Assembly: GCA_031289575.1 (NCBI GenBank)
Contig: JAITPE010000228.1
Location: 1-9,696 of the forward strand
Source of the DNA: Spirochaetia bacterium
GTDB lineage: Bacteria > Spirochaetota > UBA4802 > UBA5550
Length of the DNA stretch: 9,696 nucleotides
Direction of reading: 5' to 3'
Shown here: in pieces, positions 1 to 9,500 of the stretch
How positions within the stretch are numbered: the stretch's first letter is position 1
How the letters are laid out: each line of letters begins with the position of its first letter
Program-made: the position numbers and the translations under genes
Notes under the pieces: model-generated
Seen by the model: the letters and a program-made list of their open reading frames with translations, nothing else
What the model was told of the DNA's origin: nothing
Databases searched by the model: none

Positions 1-3000
1 CGCAGGGAGACAGAGGAGAATCAGTCTGAGGAGCCTTCTTTAAAAGCGGAGAGCTCCGCTTTTAAAGAAGAGCATGAACAGCCTGCCGGCAGCCGGCGGT
101 CCCGGAATGCTGAAGTACCTGAACAGCCTGTAAGCGCCGGTCAGCCTCCGGATACTGAGGTTCCGCAAGAGCCTGAGGTAACGCCCGGCAAAAAGTCGCG
201 CAGGGAAAAGAAGGCACAGCGCAGAGCGATTCGGCGCGCGAAACCGTTGCGGGGCAGAATAATCAGACAAATACTAAAGACTGTTTTTATGCGGCTGCCG
301 GTAACTATTATAGCGCTTGTTGTAATCGCGCTTGTTTTTCTTAAACTGTTTCTCTCTCCGCAGCGCGTTGAATCCCTCATCACAAGTAATTTTAACGCCA
401 TGTCTAACGGAAACATAGAATTGAATGTGCGTGAGTTCAGCCCGTACTCGGGCTTTGTAATTGAAAACATAAACATACTCAACGGCAGCGAGTTTGATAA
501 CAGCAAATTTGTTTCTATTGAACGTCTTGTTGTTAAATACGGATTCTTTAAGTTTTTTACCGGAAGCTTTAATATTTACGAGATCGGCATATACAATCCG
601 CGCGTGTACCTTGTTGAAAAAAACGGAGCGTGGAATGTTGAACGCTTGATGAAGCCGTCTGAAAAAACAGGCGAAGAGCCGGAAGAGAAAGAAGAAAAAG
701 ATACGGGCGGCGGAATGGGAGACAAGATTTCACTGCCCATATCGGTTGACCTGTTTTTTAATTTTATTCTGGATGACCTCTGCGTTTATGTTAATGGACA
801 GACGCTGCGTTCGTCTTTGGAGGGATTTTCCGCGTCGGCTAAAGTTGTTGTTCCGCCGACGGGTGAGATTCCGCTTTCACTCAAGGCTGTCACGCTGCTC
901 GACATAATGGATGTAAAGGTTAATCCAATGGAAAGGCTCAACCTTTCGTTTTATTCAAAGGAGGCCGATGTTTCTCCGCCGCTTATCTTTACTTGGATGC
1001 TTGAATATATCAAGGGAGATGGGAACGCGCCGCCGGCTTTTAACAGCAGCCTTAGGTGCGGAACGGACAGAAACGCGATCCGCCTTCAGGGAACGCACCT
1101 TGCGCCGATGAGTTTTTTGGTTTCGTATAATCTGTTCTACAATCCGGTTGATGACAGGCTCAACCTTGAACATCTGAGCGTTGCCTTTAACGGCCGCCGC
1201 TGGATAAGTCTGGGCGGCACAGTTGACAATGCCGCAAAAGATCCGTACATAAACATAAGAATGCTGGAAAGCGTTATAGATTTGCGCGCGCTTTATCCTT
1301 ACTATGTGGGCCTTACCAATGACAGAAGCATAAGGTTCGGCGGAGAAATATCGCTGTATCCGCTTTCGGTTCAGGGCGGCCTCTCCTCGCTCAATGCTGC
1401 CGGCGCTATTGCCATGCGGAACATTACGGCGATTCTTATACGGGAAGGCATCAGCCTCTCTTTGCCTTCGCTCAAATTCGGCTACGATGTAAAGCTGCGG
1501 GGAAATGATATTTTGGCTTCGGCCGATATTGATATTCCTCATATCTACTATATAATGAAAGGCAGCAAATCCGGAGACAACGGATTCCGCCTTGCGGCGG
1601 ATGTCCGCGCCGCCGATATGGGAAAGGATATCATCATAAACAAAATGTCGCTGCGTTACTATTATCCTCCGGCGGCCTCGGACGCTCTGGCGATAGATCT
1701 CGCCGGGCGTATCGGCACAGCGGGCGCGCTCAACGGGAAGATTGATATTTCCAAACTGTACATCAACGCGCAGCCGCTTAAACAGATGCTGCCCGGCCGT
1801 ATAACGAAAAAACTTGATTCGCTGCCGCTCACAAAGCCTGTAAACATAACCCTGAGTTCCGATTTTAGAATTGGCTCTCCGGTACTTGAAGCCGGGCTTT
1901 CCATGCTGGTGAAGGTTCCTGATTTTGATATAAACGACTTAAAGCTCGGCGTACATGTAAGGCAGGACTCGAACGCGAAGCGCGTTTATCTTGATTCATT
2001 TAACTTGAGCAGCGCCGCCTGGAACGGCAGCCTGAAGGCATCGGGCCGCGTCGACCTTAAAAAAGCGCCGATTTCGGACTCGGACCTTAAGGTTTCACTT
2101 GTAATCAGCGCGCCGCAAAAACGCAGGGTTTTCAAAGACATTGACCTGCAGGGACTCGTTGATATAAGCGCGGCAATGAAGGGCAGCCTTGACACTGGAA
2201 ACGCGTCCGGAAGCGTGAAGATTAATGGCTTTAACATGAGCAGCGATTCTATGATGCTTGCGCTTAAGGATGTTAACCTCAACTTCCCCTTTAAATATTA
2301 CTTTAAGGCGCAGGGCGGGGAATCGCTGCTTGCCGTGCGCAAGAGCCGGATTATTGACAACGACTTCTTTAGGCAAGCCCCCAATTTCACTATTGCGTCG
2401 ATTAAGGCAAAGCACCCGGCCCGCCCTATTGCCATTGAGTACATGAAAAACTTTGAGGCTTTCATGGCCTTTCAGGATAATATTTTCCAGATTTCTAACC
2501 TCAAAGCCTATGTTTTGGACGGATCGCTGTTCGGCAAACGGATTCTTTTTGATATTGCCGACCTCAAAACATACAATATGGAGTATCTGCTGGAACTTGA
2601 CGCAACCAATATTGACATCAACCGCCTTGACAAGCCTACGGAGAAGGAAAAGAAAAGGGATGCCGAGCTCTCGCTCAATGTCAATTTTTCGGGCAAGGGC
2701 CTTGATTTGAACAAGCAGCTCGACGCCACGGGCTATGTTAACATTCACAAGATAGGCAATGATTTTGCCAACAGCCTCATGAAGGGACTCAGCGAAACCG
2801 AAGGAAAGTCCACGCTGGGCATTGTGCAGCCTGTTTTGGACAATACAATGAGCGTTAAGTCCTTTAACTTCAATTTGGACAAGGGGCTTGTATACGCGAC
2901 GGTTTCTCTTAACCGCAAAATAATAAGCTACTTTATAGGCACAAGTATTCAGAATAATAAGATTGATTTTGAACGCGTTACTGTTCAGGAATATTTAAGA

Positions 3001-3036
3001 AAGGTAAGAAGTGGAGGCGGCAATGAAAAAATTTAA
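1..3036 (+). CDS. AsmA-like inner-membrane-anchored envelope protein, 5' end missing
   Basis: The frame is open from the first base to the TAA at 3034-3036, giving at least 1011 residues. There is no in-frame ATG and no ribosome site before 289, so the true start lies outside the window. Codons 1-60 are acidic and rich in Pro, Gln and Glu. Codons 64-81 are very basic (KKSRREKKAQRRAIRRAK). A hydrophobic segment follows at about 99-118, giving an N-in, C-out anchor. After it comes an AsmA-type block: the 'G-x-x-x-I-x-x-I-x-I-x-x-P-x-V-x-L-V' pattern ending in N-G-A-W-N at 208-212. An acidic linker follows at about 220-242, then about 640 residues of alternating beta-type sequence. The C-terminal part (about 889-1000, with FSGKGLDLNKQLDATGY at 896-912) resembles the closing region of AsmA/DUF748-type proteins. 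AsmA-like proteins (YdbH, TamB, YhdP) form periplasmic grooves that carry phospholipid towards the outer membrane; the same role here is inference. It overlaps the next gene by 14 bp. I cannot assign an exact subfamily. Confidence 0.85.
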   Translation, partial: RRETEENQSEEPSLKAESSAFKEEHEQPAGSRRSRNAEVPEQPVSAGQPPDTEVPQEPEVTPGKKSRREKKAQRRAIRRAKPLRGRIIRQILKTVFMRLPVTIIALVVIALVFLKLFLSPQRVESLITSNFNAMSNGNIELNVREFSPYSGFVIENINILNGSEFDNSKFVSIERLVVKYGFFKFFTGSFNIYEIGIYNPRVYLVEKNGAWNVERLMKPSEKTGEEPEEKEEKDTGGGMGDKISLPISVDLFFNFILDDLCVYVNGQTLRSSLEGFSASAKVVVPPTGEIPLSLKAVTLLDIMDVKVNPMERLNLSFYSKEADVSPPLIFTWMLEYIKGDGNAPPAFNSSLRCGTDRNAIRLQGTHLAPMSFLVSYNLFYNPVDDRLNLEHLSVAFNGRRWISLGGTVDNAAKDPYINIRMLESVIDLRALYPYYVGLTNDRSIRFGGEISLYPLSVQGGLSSLNAAGAIAMRNITAILIREGISLSLPSLKFGYDVKLRGNDILASADIDIPHIYYIMKGSKSGDNGFRLAADVRAADMGKDIIINKMSLRYYYPPAASDALAIDLAGRIGTAGALNGKIDISKLYINAQPLKQMLPGRITKKLDSLPLTKPVNITLSSDFRIGSPVLEAGLSMLVKVPDFDINDLKLGVHVRQDSNAKRVYLDSFNLSSAAWNGSLKASGRVDLKKAPISDSDLKVSLVISAPQKRRVFKDIDLQGLVDISAAMKGSLDTGNASGSVKINGFNMSSDSMMLALKDVNLNFPFKYYFKAQGGESLLAVRKSRIIDNDFFRQAPNFTIASIKAKHPARPIAIEYMKNFEAFMAFQDNIFQISNLKAYVLDGSLFGKRILFDIADLKTYNMEYLLELDATNIDINRLDKPTEKEKKRDAELSLNVNFSGKGLDLNKQLDATGYVNIHKIGNDFANSLMKGLSETEGKSTLGIVQPVLDNTMSVKSFNFNLDKGLVYATVSLNRKIISYFIGTSIQNNKIDFERVTVQEYLRKVRSGGGNEKI
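35..70. repeat. Perfect 16-bp inverted repeat inside the AsmA-like gene
   Basis: The arms 35-50 (CTTCTTTAAAAGCGGA) and 55-70 are exact reverse complements with a 4-base loop, GAGC. The inner GC part followed by TTTT looks like an intrinsic terminator, and the A-tract on the other side makes it two-directional. It lies within the open frame and encodes part of the acidic tail, so it is more probably a hairpin or palindrome tolerated in a disordered protein segment than a working terminator. Confidence 0.9.
3013..3017 (+). promoter_or_regulatory. Shine-Dalgarno site for the small lipoprotein gene
   Basis: GGAGG lies 5 bases before the ATG at 3023. It sits inside the last codons of the AsmA-like gene. 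It favours ATG 3023 over the in-frame GTG at 3011, which overlaps this site and has no ribosome site of its own. Confidence 0.85.
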
Positions 3037-3595
3037 AACAATCACGGGCGTTCTTTTTGGAACGCTGATTATTACATCAGGCTGCACGATTGTTCCGCCT
3101 AAGATTAACATGACCGGCGAAAAAACAGTTATTGAAAGGCAGATTATCGGGGATTACATGGAATTGGAGCCGGACGCGTGGATTGTATCTTCGGTTAAGA
3201 CGCTCTCCTCCGAAGGCGGAGGCGTCCTTTCCGCCGGCGGCTATGACGAGGAACTGATTGCGGCCATCAACATAAGGTCTTTCCACAGCGATAAGATTAT
3301 CCGCTATAAATCGGAAGGCTCTATAGGCGAGGCTTCAAGCGGTTTTATTGTTTACCGCCAGATTCCGGCCTATGAAAAGCAAAAGGGCGAAAAGGACATT
3401 CTCTTGTCGGTAATAAAAAATGAAAACGACGCGAGGCTTGTCATATTCAAAAGAAGTCTTTTTCTCAAAGAAAAAGGGCAGCCCTCGCAGGATGAGCTTA
3501 ACAGCTTTGGGCGCGCTTTTGCCGCGGAACAGAGGAGTTCCGCTTTGCAGGGCGACTGGATTCAGGACGCGGCCGGAAAATGGACGCAAAAATGA
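3023..3595 (+). CDS. Small putative envelope lipoprotein (190 aa), partner candidate of the AsmA-like protein
   Basis: Starting at ATG 3023 the product begins MKKFKTITGVLFGTLIITSGC: a basic N-terminus, a hydrophobic core and a Cys at residue 21 in the context T-S-G-C. This is a plausible but relaxed lipobox. Mature sequence opens with TIVPPKINMTGEKTVIERQ, followed by a charged stretch with a Gly-rich turn (SSEGGGVLSAGGY, about 69-81), mixed alpha/beta sequence and a short C-terminal W-x-Q-D-A-A-G-K-W-T-Q-K end. I do not recognise a named family with certainty. The arrangement, a short lipoprotein directly after an AsmA-like gene, recalls ydbH-ynbE-ydbL of E. coli, where the lipoprotein YnbE binds YdbH and YdbL modulates the pair. 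The T-G-E-K-T-x-I-E-R-Q-I-x-G-x-Y block may be the conserved core. It overlaps the upstream gene by 14 bp, and its TGA overlaps the next start as ATGA. The GTG at 3011 would add only four residues. The coding call is firm; the function is inferred. Confidence 0.88.
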   Translation: MKKFKTITGVLFGTLIITSGCTIVPPKINMTGEKTVIERQIIGDYMELEPDAWIVSSVKTLSSEGGGVLSAGGYDEELIAAINIRSFHSDKIIRYKSEGSIGEASSGFIVYRQIPAYEKQKGEKDILLSVIKNENDARLVIFKRSLFLKEKGQPSQDELNSFGRAFAAEQRSSALQGDWIQDAAGKWTQK

Positions 3596-6500
3596 TGAAG
3601 AAAAAAATGGGAAAAATAAAAATACCGGCCTTGGTATTTTCCGCACTGTTTGTTTTCGCGTCGTGCGAGGAGGAAGAGACCTTTAGTTTTAACTACAATA
3701 CTATTCTTAACCGCGAGTTCCGCAACAATATAGGGCGGGTTATTCCGGTCGCCTATGAAAAGGCAATAGAAACCGGCGGCGACATATCGGCGGACGGTAA
3801 ATACATGTATTACACATCCAACAGGGAAAACGGAAATTACGACATATACCTGCGCGATCTTAATGATATTACAACTGTGCGCCTTACTCAGCACGCGGCA
3901 AAGGACGATGAGCCCGCGGTTTCTCCCAACGGAAACTATTTGGCTTTTGTATCCAACAGGGAAAACCCGGAGGGCGACATATACCTTTTAAAGATTGATC
4001 CCGAAGGCATAATTAAAAAAACCAAGCGTTCCATTGCCGAAACGCAGGCCCCGGACGCGAAGGCGAAGAACCTGACTCAGATTACAGATGATACAGGCAT
4101 TGTGCAGATTGTCAGGAACTCAAGTCCAGCATGGTCGCCCGACGGGAAAAAGATTGCCTTTATGTCCAAGCGCGGCAGCGGGGAAGATATATGGATAATG
4201 AACCGTGACGGCGGAGAACTGTTTCAGTTTACCTCGGCGGGCGGCCTTTACCCAAGGTATTCGGCAGACGGTACAAAAATCATCTTCATATCGTACAGGG
4301 ATAAGGGTTCCAAAGGGGATATCTATATCAAGGACATTGCCGGCGGCGAAGAAAAAAAGATTGATGCCGAAGCTGGAATCAAACTCTACCCGTCTTTTCT
4401 TGGAACCAATAATGAAATAATATACACGCTCATATCACGCGATACAAACGGCGACGGCATTCTTTCGCTTAAAGACGACAGCGTTATAATGTATTATAAT
4501 ATTGATACAAGGGTTTCGTATCCGCTGACTCTGCCGTCGCAGAGCAGCTTTAACGCAAAATGGCTCATGCCTCCGTGGGCAAAATCGCATGAGGGATTGC
4601 TCCTGTACTCCGATATCAAGGGTGACAATATTGACGTTAATATTATACCCGGTTACGGAATTATTCCAAAGAAGACAAAGGCGAGCTACCAGTATAGCGA
4701 TGCCCTGCAGTATGATGAGGAATACGATGATCAGGAACGCTATTTTTTGGCGCTCAAACGGGTTTACTATTTTTACGGCGATAAAAAAGACAGCGATTCA
4801 AGAATATACACCGCAAGAGCCATGGCCGTGCTGTGGAAGGAGTATCTCAAGAAGAACGACCGCAAATCCGCGGCCGAAACAGCCGCCATTCTTGAATCGC
4901 TTTCACGGGAAGATCTTTACGCAAAGGCCCAGTATGAGCGCATCAGGGCAGCTTCCCTTGGCAAGGCCGTATCCGCGGTAAAAAATATTATAGCCCAGGC
5001 GGAATCGCAAAAAGACGGCGCCGTCTTTTTGCCCTACCTTGAGGAGGACCTCGCGCAGATATACCTTGAGCGGGGAGAAAAGTCCGAGGCGATGAGTGTT
5101 CTGTCCGGCATAAAGGCCAAGTATCCCAATTACACAGAAATAGCCTCGGTGCATATGGAATACGCGCTGCTTGCCGAAAAATCAGCCGCGGGCGCGCTGT
5201 CCGATTCCGCTGTATATACTATTGAAAAGGGGCGGAATACTCAAAAAGTCCGCATGTATAATCATATAATTTCGCTGTTCGAAAAGGAAAAGAATAACAG
5301 CAAAAAGATCGGGCTTCTTAATTCCATGCTGGAAACGCATAAGGGAAGCAAATTGGTAACGGCTCTGGCTCAGTACATCACGGCGCTTGTCTGCAGAAAC
5401 CTTAAGGACGAAAAGAAGGCAATTGAGTCCTTGGAAAACGCAGCGGCATCAAGCAATATAAATGATTTGCTGTACTACAGGTCGTATCTGCTTCTCTCCG
5501 AAATCTACAAGGATAGTGACACGGCCGAAAAGTATATGACGCTGGCCGTCACAAATTACAAGCGCTACTTCGCGGACAGCTCGTATAAAAACAAGGTGCG
5601 CTGGCTTGTGGATTTTTATGAAGACAGCGGCGCGCAGTCCACGCGTTCCATGAAAATCAAGGAGGCCGTATCTACATACGACAAGTACCGCAGGCTTATT
5701 AAATACATATACGCCTATAAGTTTTTTCCGGATATATACTCCATTTACGGCCCAAGGGCGCATGTACTGTATGTTGACGCGGTTCATCTTTTGAAAAAAG
5801 AAAATGGAATAGCCGAGCTTGAGACCGAGTACTCGGCCGATCTTTTAAAGGCGCGCATTGAGTCCGACAAGGCATATATCTACAGCCTTGCCTATATCTA
5901 CACGCTCAAGGCGCTGGAACATCAGGATAATCCGCCGGATATGTTTCTCTCGTTCTATAAATCCATGGAAAACATTGACTGGGCGCTGTTCATTGACGAT
6001 TCGTTCATTGACCCGTACATATTAAAGAGCTGGATTTATCAGTATGCCGATTTAATGAGAAGTAGGGGAAGCACCGTATGGGACCGCGCGATAGACCGCT
6101 ACTTTCCGGATCACTTGTGGGAAAAAAACATCTCTATTCTTGAACGCGCCTTGGTCTCCAATGATGAGAATCTTTACCCGGAACATGAGGGCAACATTCA
6201 TCTCAATCTTGGCAATAACTATTTTCTGTTAGTAAACTATCCGATGGCGTTGACGCATTACGAGACAGCCATTAAGTATAAGAAGAAGTTCGACTCAAGT
6301 ATAAGCCAGGCGCTTTTTTGTTTTCACATGGCCTACTGCTATTGGCAGAACGAAGACATAGATAAGGCACACGCGGAAATGCGCAGGGCGGATCTTCTCT
6401 ACCAGTCATTTGCCAATGAAAATAACATGAAGAATTACGCGCAGCAGTTCTACACAATTTACAAGTACTACGCCTTGTTCAGCAGAATGAACGGCGATTA

Positions 6501-9500
6501 TGAAAAGGCAATCGAGGACTACCAAAACATTTTGTCCTTTGCTTCCAAGTATAAAATAAAAATAGACCGCGCCCGTTATTTTCAGGAAATCGCGCATTGT
6601 TACCAGGAACTCAATAAATACGACTTAGCCATAGACGCGCTCAACACCGCCGAGAGAATGCTGAAAAAGTACCCTAACGATGAGGCCGATTATAAGCTTA
6701 ATTGGAAATGGTTTTCTGTATTCGGCTTTCAGTTCAATGTTGCGAGTGCGCACTTTTTCGACCTTGGTCAGGACGGGGTTGTTATAGGCAATAACAAGAT
6801 ATTCTACTCGCTTGATACGCGGAATAAAAAGATGCTCAACCTCGCAATGCTTGAGGATATTCAACTAAAACGCTCCGATTACCTTGGAGCGATAGGCTAT
6901 CTGGAGCAGAAGATCAAGCTTCTTGAGGGAAGAAAAAATTCGGTTGATAGGGAAACGCTTATTATAGCGTACAATAATCTTGGTTACTATAACGCGCGCA
7001 TTTCGGAGTACGATAAGGCCGTGGAGTATTTCAATAAAACATGGGATACGGCTAAAAAGGACGGCTTCTTGGAAGGCAGTTTTACGGCGATAATGAATCT
7101 CGCCAACCTGTACGCATATATGCTGGAACACAATTCGGCAGGCGTGAAGAACGCGCCTGCCGAATTGGATGCCTTATCCGAGCGTATACTCAAATACCGC
7201 GAGTCGTACGAAACCGATGCCTTTAACAGCGGAATGGAAGAACTTAAGGCCGACGCTAAAAAACAGAAGAGGGATGTTACCGATGAAGAAACCGCTGCCC
7301 TGAAGCAGGAAACGGCCGAACGTGCCAAAGAGACGTATTACAAAATAGATATTTCGCTCGGCGTGTTGGATTACTATAAGGCTGAGCTTAAACGCGCCGC
7401 GCTTAAGCTGCCGGATGACGCTTACAGCCTGTACAATGAACACAAGGAGTTGTACGCAATCTACCAGCGCGCTCTCGAACGCTTTGTTTGGGCGCAGCGC
7501 ACCGCCGAAGAAAAAAATGACGCCGTGCTTTCGGCAAAACTTCTTTTGAACATAGGCAGCTGCTATGCCGTTATGGGCGACGCGGATAACGCGTATGTCG
7601 CCTTTCTTGACGCCAAGGACGCCGCCGCTGAAATAAAATCGCCCTCACTGATGTTCAACAGCGCGGCGGCGCTTGGACTTTTCCTCAAGAACCACGGCGC
7701 CAAAACAATTGGAAGGGGGGCGCTGCCCCAATCCCAGAACAACCTGAAAGAGGCCATTTCGTACGTAAAAAATGCTCCGCTTTTGTACGCCCCATTTGCC
7801 GCAAGGGTTGAGAACGCCTACAATGCCCTGCTTGAAATTTACATTCTTAACGGAAGGTGGACAGATGCCTTTGAATTGGACGAAGAGCGCGCTTCGTTTA
7901 ACCGCGTGATGATTCCTCATTTTGAATCGGCGTTATTTTATTCGGAGCAGCACCGAAGAATGTATGAGAGATACGCCGATTTGACCAAGAACCTGCAGAA
8001 GCTCTACGCCGAAGCCGAAAGGCTCGCATTGGATGGATTCGAGGATGCTTCGCCCGAAATGGCCGCCGCTCTCAAAAACATTGACTTCGGGCGCAGCGCG
8101 CTGTCGGCCTATGCGGCGGCCTCTGCCGGGCGGGAGCCTGTTATGGCTTCGTACCTGCGGGTAAAGGCGGCAAGCCTTGCGGACGCAAGACTTGCGCATG
8201 CTCATATCATCAAGTTTATACGCTGCAACAATATCATACATATGTGGAGCCTGAAAAACGGCAAGCTTGAGCATTTTTCCGAGCCGTCAGAATCGGCCGC
8301 GCAAAAGCGCATGGAAAAGCTTGCCGCCGCCGGAAGGTTTTACATTGTTTTCAACCCGTCATTCTTTGACATACTTAAAGGCAGCCCGTCATTTTTGAGC
8401 GGCATAAGGGCAACTCTTGTAAACTCAATTGAACAGGCCCAAGCGCGCGCGCTGCCGCCCGTGAGTACAATGTACTACGCCGGAGGCGGCATAAGCGATT
8501 CTCTTCCTATGCTTTCGCTTGTAACCGAGGATGCCGCCGGTGAAAAAAATCCTGCCGGGTACGATATCATTGCCGACAATTTGCGCGCCCCGCGCTTTAC
8601 ATCCGCCGCTCTGTTTAAAACAAGACTTAATCCGGCGCTGCTTGTTACATCGTCTAAAAAAAATGATTTTGCCGATATTTTCAGGAAAGCGGAAGCCGCC
8701 GGATACGCAGGCGCGGCCGCGGCCGTATTCTGTTCCGATGAAACCGCGATTGTTCAGCTTATACAGGGCGTTGAACAGGGTACCGACACACTCATGGCGT
8801 CGAACCCTGTTGCCGTATTCGGAGAGGCTCTTAAAATAAGCGCGGGCAAGAGCGATGAGATTATGGCGCGGTACCGCGGCAGGTTAAACGACGGGCTGCT
8901 GACAGACGCGGTCATTGAATTGAACCGCTGGCGGATGAGCGCGGCGAAAACTTCGGAAAACACAAAAATTTACGCGGCTGAAATGATTGATATACTTCTT
9001 TTGCGGAATGACATAAAGGGCGTGGAGGCCTTTGCCGGCGGCGGAGAACTTGGCGGCCTTTCCGCTGCCGAGCTTGCGGTTTATAAAATTTTTACCGACT
9101 TCTATAAGGGGGACGTCAAGCGCGCCGCCGCTGCCATGCAGGCCGAAATTTTTTCGGCCTGCGTTGAGTACCCGGCGTTTAAGGCTCTTGCCGGGATCGC
9201 GGCAAGCGGCAATTCCGATTCTGTACGGCAAGACATCAGTGAGTATTTTGCCAAGGCAAAGCTCGGCGGAAACTGCGTTTCCGCCGGCAGAATGGCGCTT
9301 CTCATTACGGCGTATTTGAATCTTGCAGGGGAAGATGCCGAAGCGCTGCCTGGGACGGCCGTTTTGGCATCGGACAGGGAGATTGCTATGGCTCTTTCAA
9401 TGGGAAAATTTTCTTTCAAGGGCAAGGCTGTTATAAAAAAAGCCGAAGAGATAGAAGCCTTGCAGGATGCTTACAACCGTGGCTCATTCAACAAGGCCGC

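Noticed and set aside
247..249. TTG as start of the AsmA-like gene
   Set aside because: The frame is open to the window edge with protein-like composition, and no ribosome site precedes the TTG. The true start is more likely outside the window.
955..1542. Minus-strand open frame of 195 codons opposite the AsmA-like gene
   Set aside because: It has no ribosome site, its product shows no recognisable domain, and it lies fully opposite a strongly supported gene. The same holds for the other minus-strand frames, such as 2095-2748 and 8884-9231.
3458..3476. 8-bp A/T hairpin CTTTTTCT with AGAAAAAG
   Set aside because: It is low complexity and encodes ordinary Lys/Phe/Leu codons; chance explains it.
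3524..3543. 7-bp hairpin (GCGGAAC with GTTCCGC) with AGAGGA in its loop, 48 bases before the giant gene
   Set aside because: The stem is short enough to be chance, and the purine loop is too far from the start to be its ribosome site.
3420..3686. Plus-strand open frame spanning the junction of the second and third genes
   Set aside because: It overlaps both genes in another frame, and the lipoprotein signal peptides in the two real frames are far better supported.
5007..5032. Calling this palindrome a working terminator
   Set aside because: The frame continues for more than 4.6 kb beyond it and translating ribosomes would normally prevent termination here. It is recorded as a repeat only.
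5516..5552. Imperfect inverted repeat GTGAC-AC-GGCC with GGCCGTCAC
   Set aside because: It has a 2-base bulge and a 17-base loop, so it is not clearly beyond chance. It might be a quasipalindrome, but that cannot be judged without relatives.
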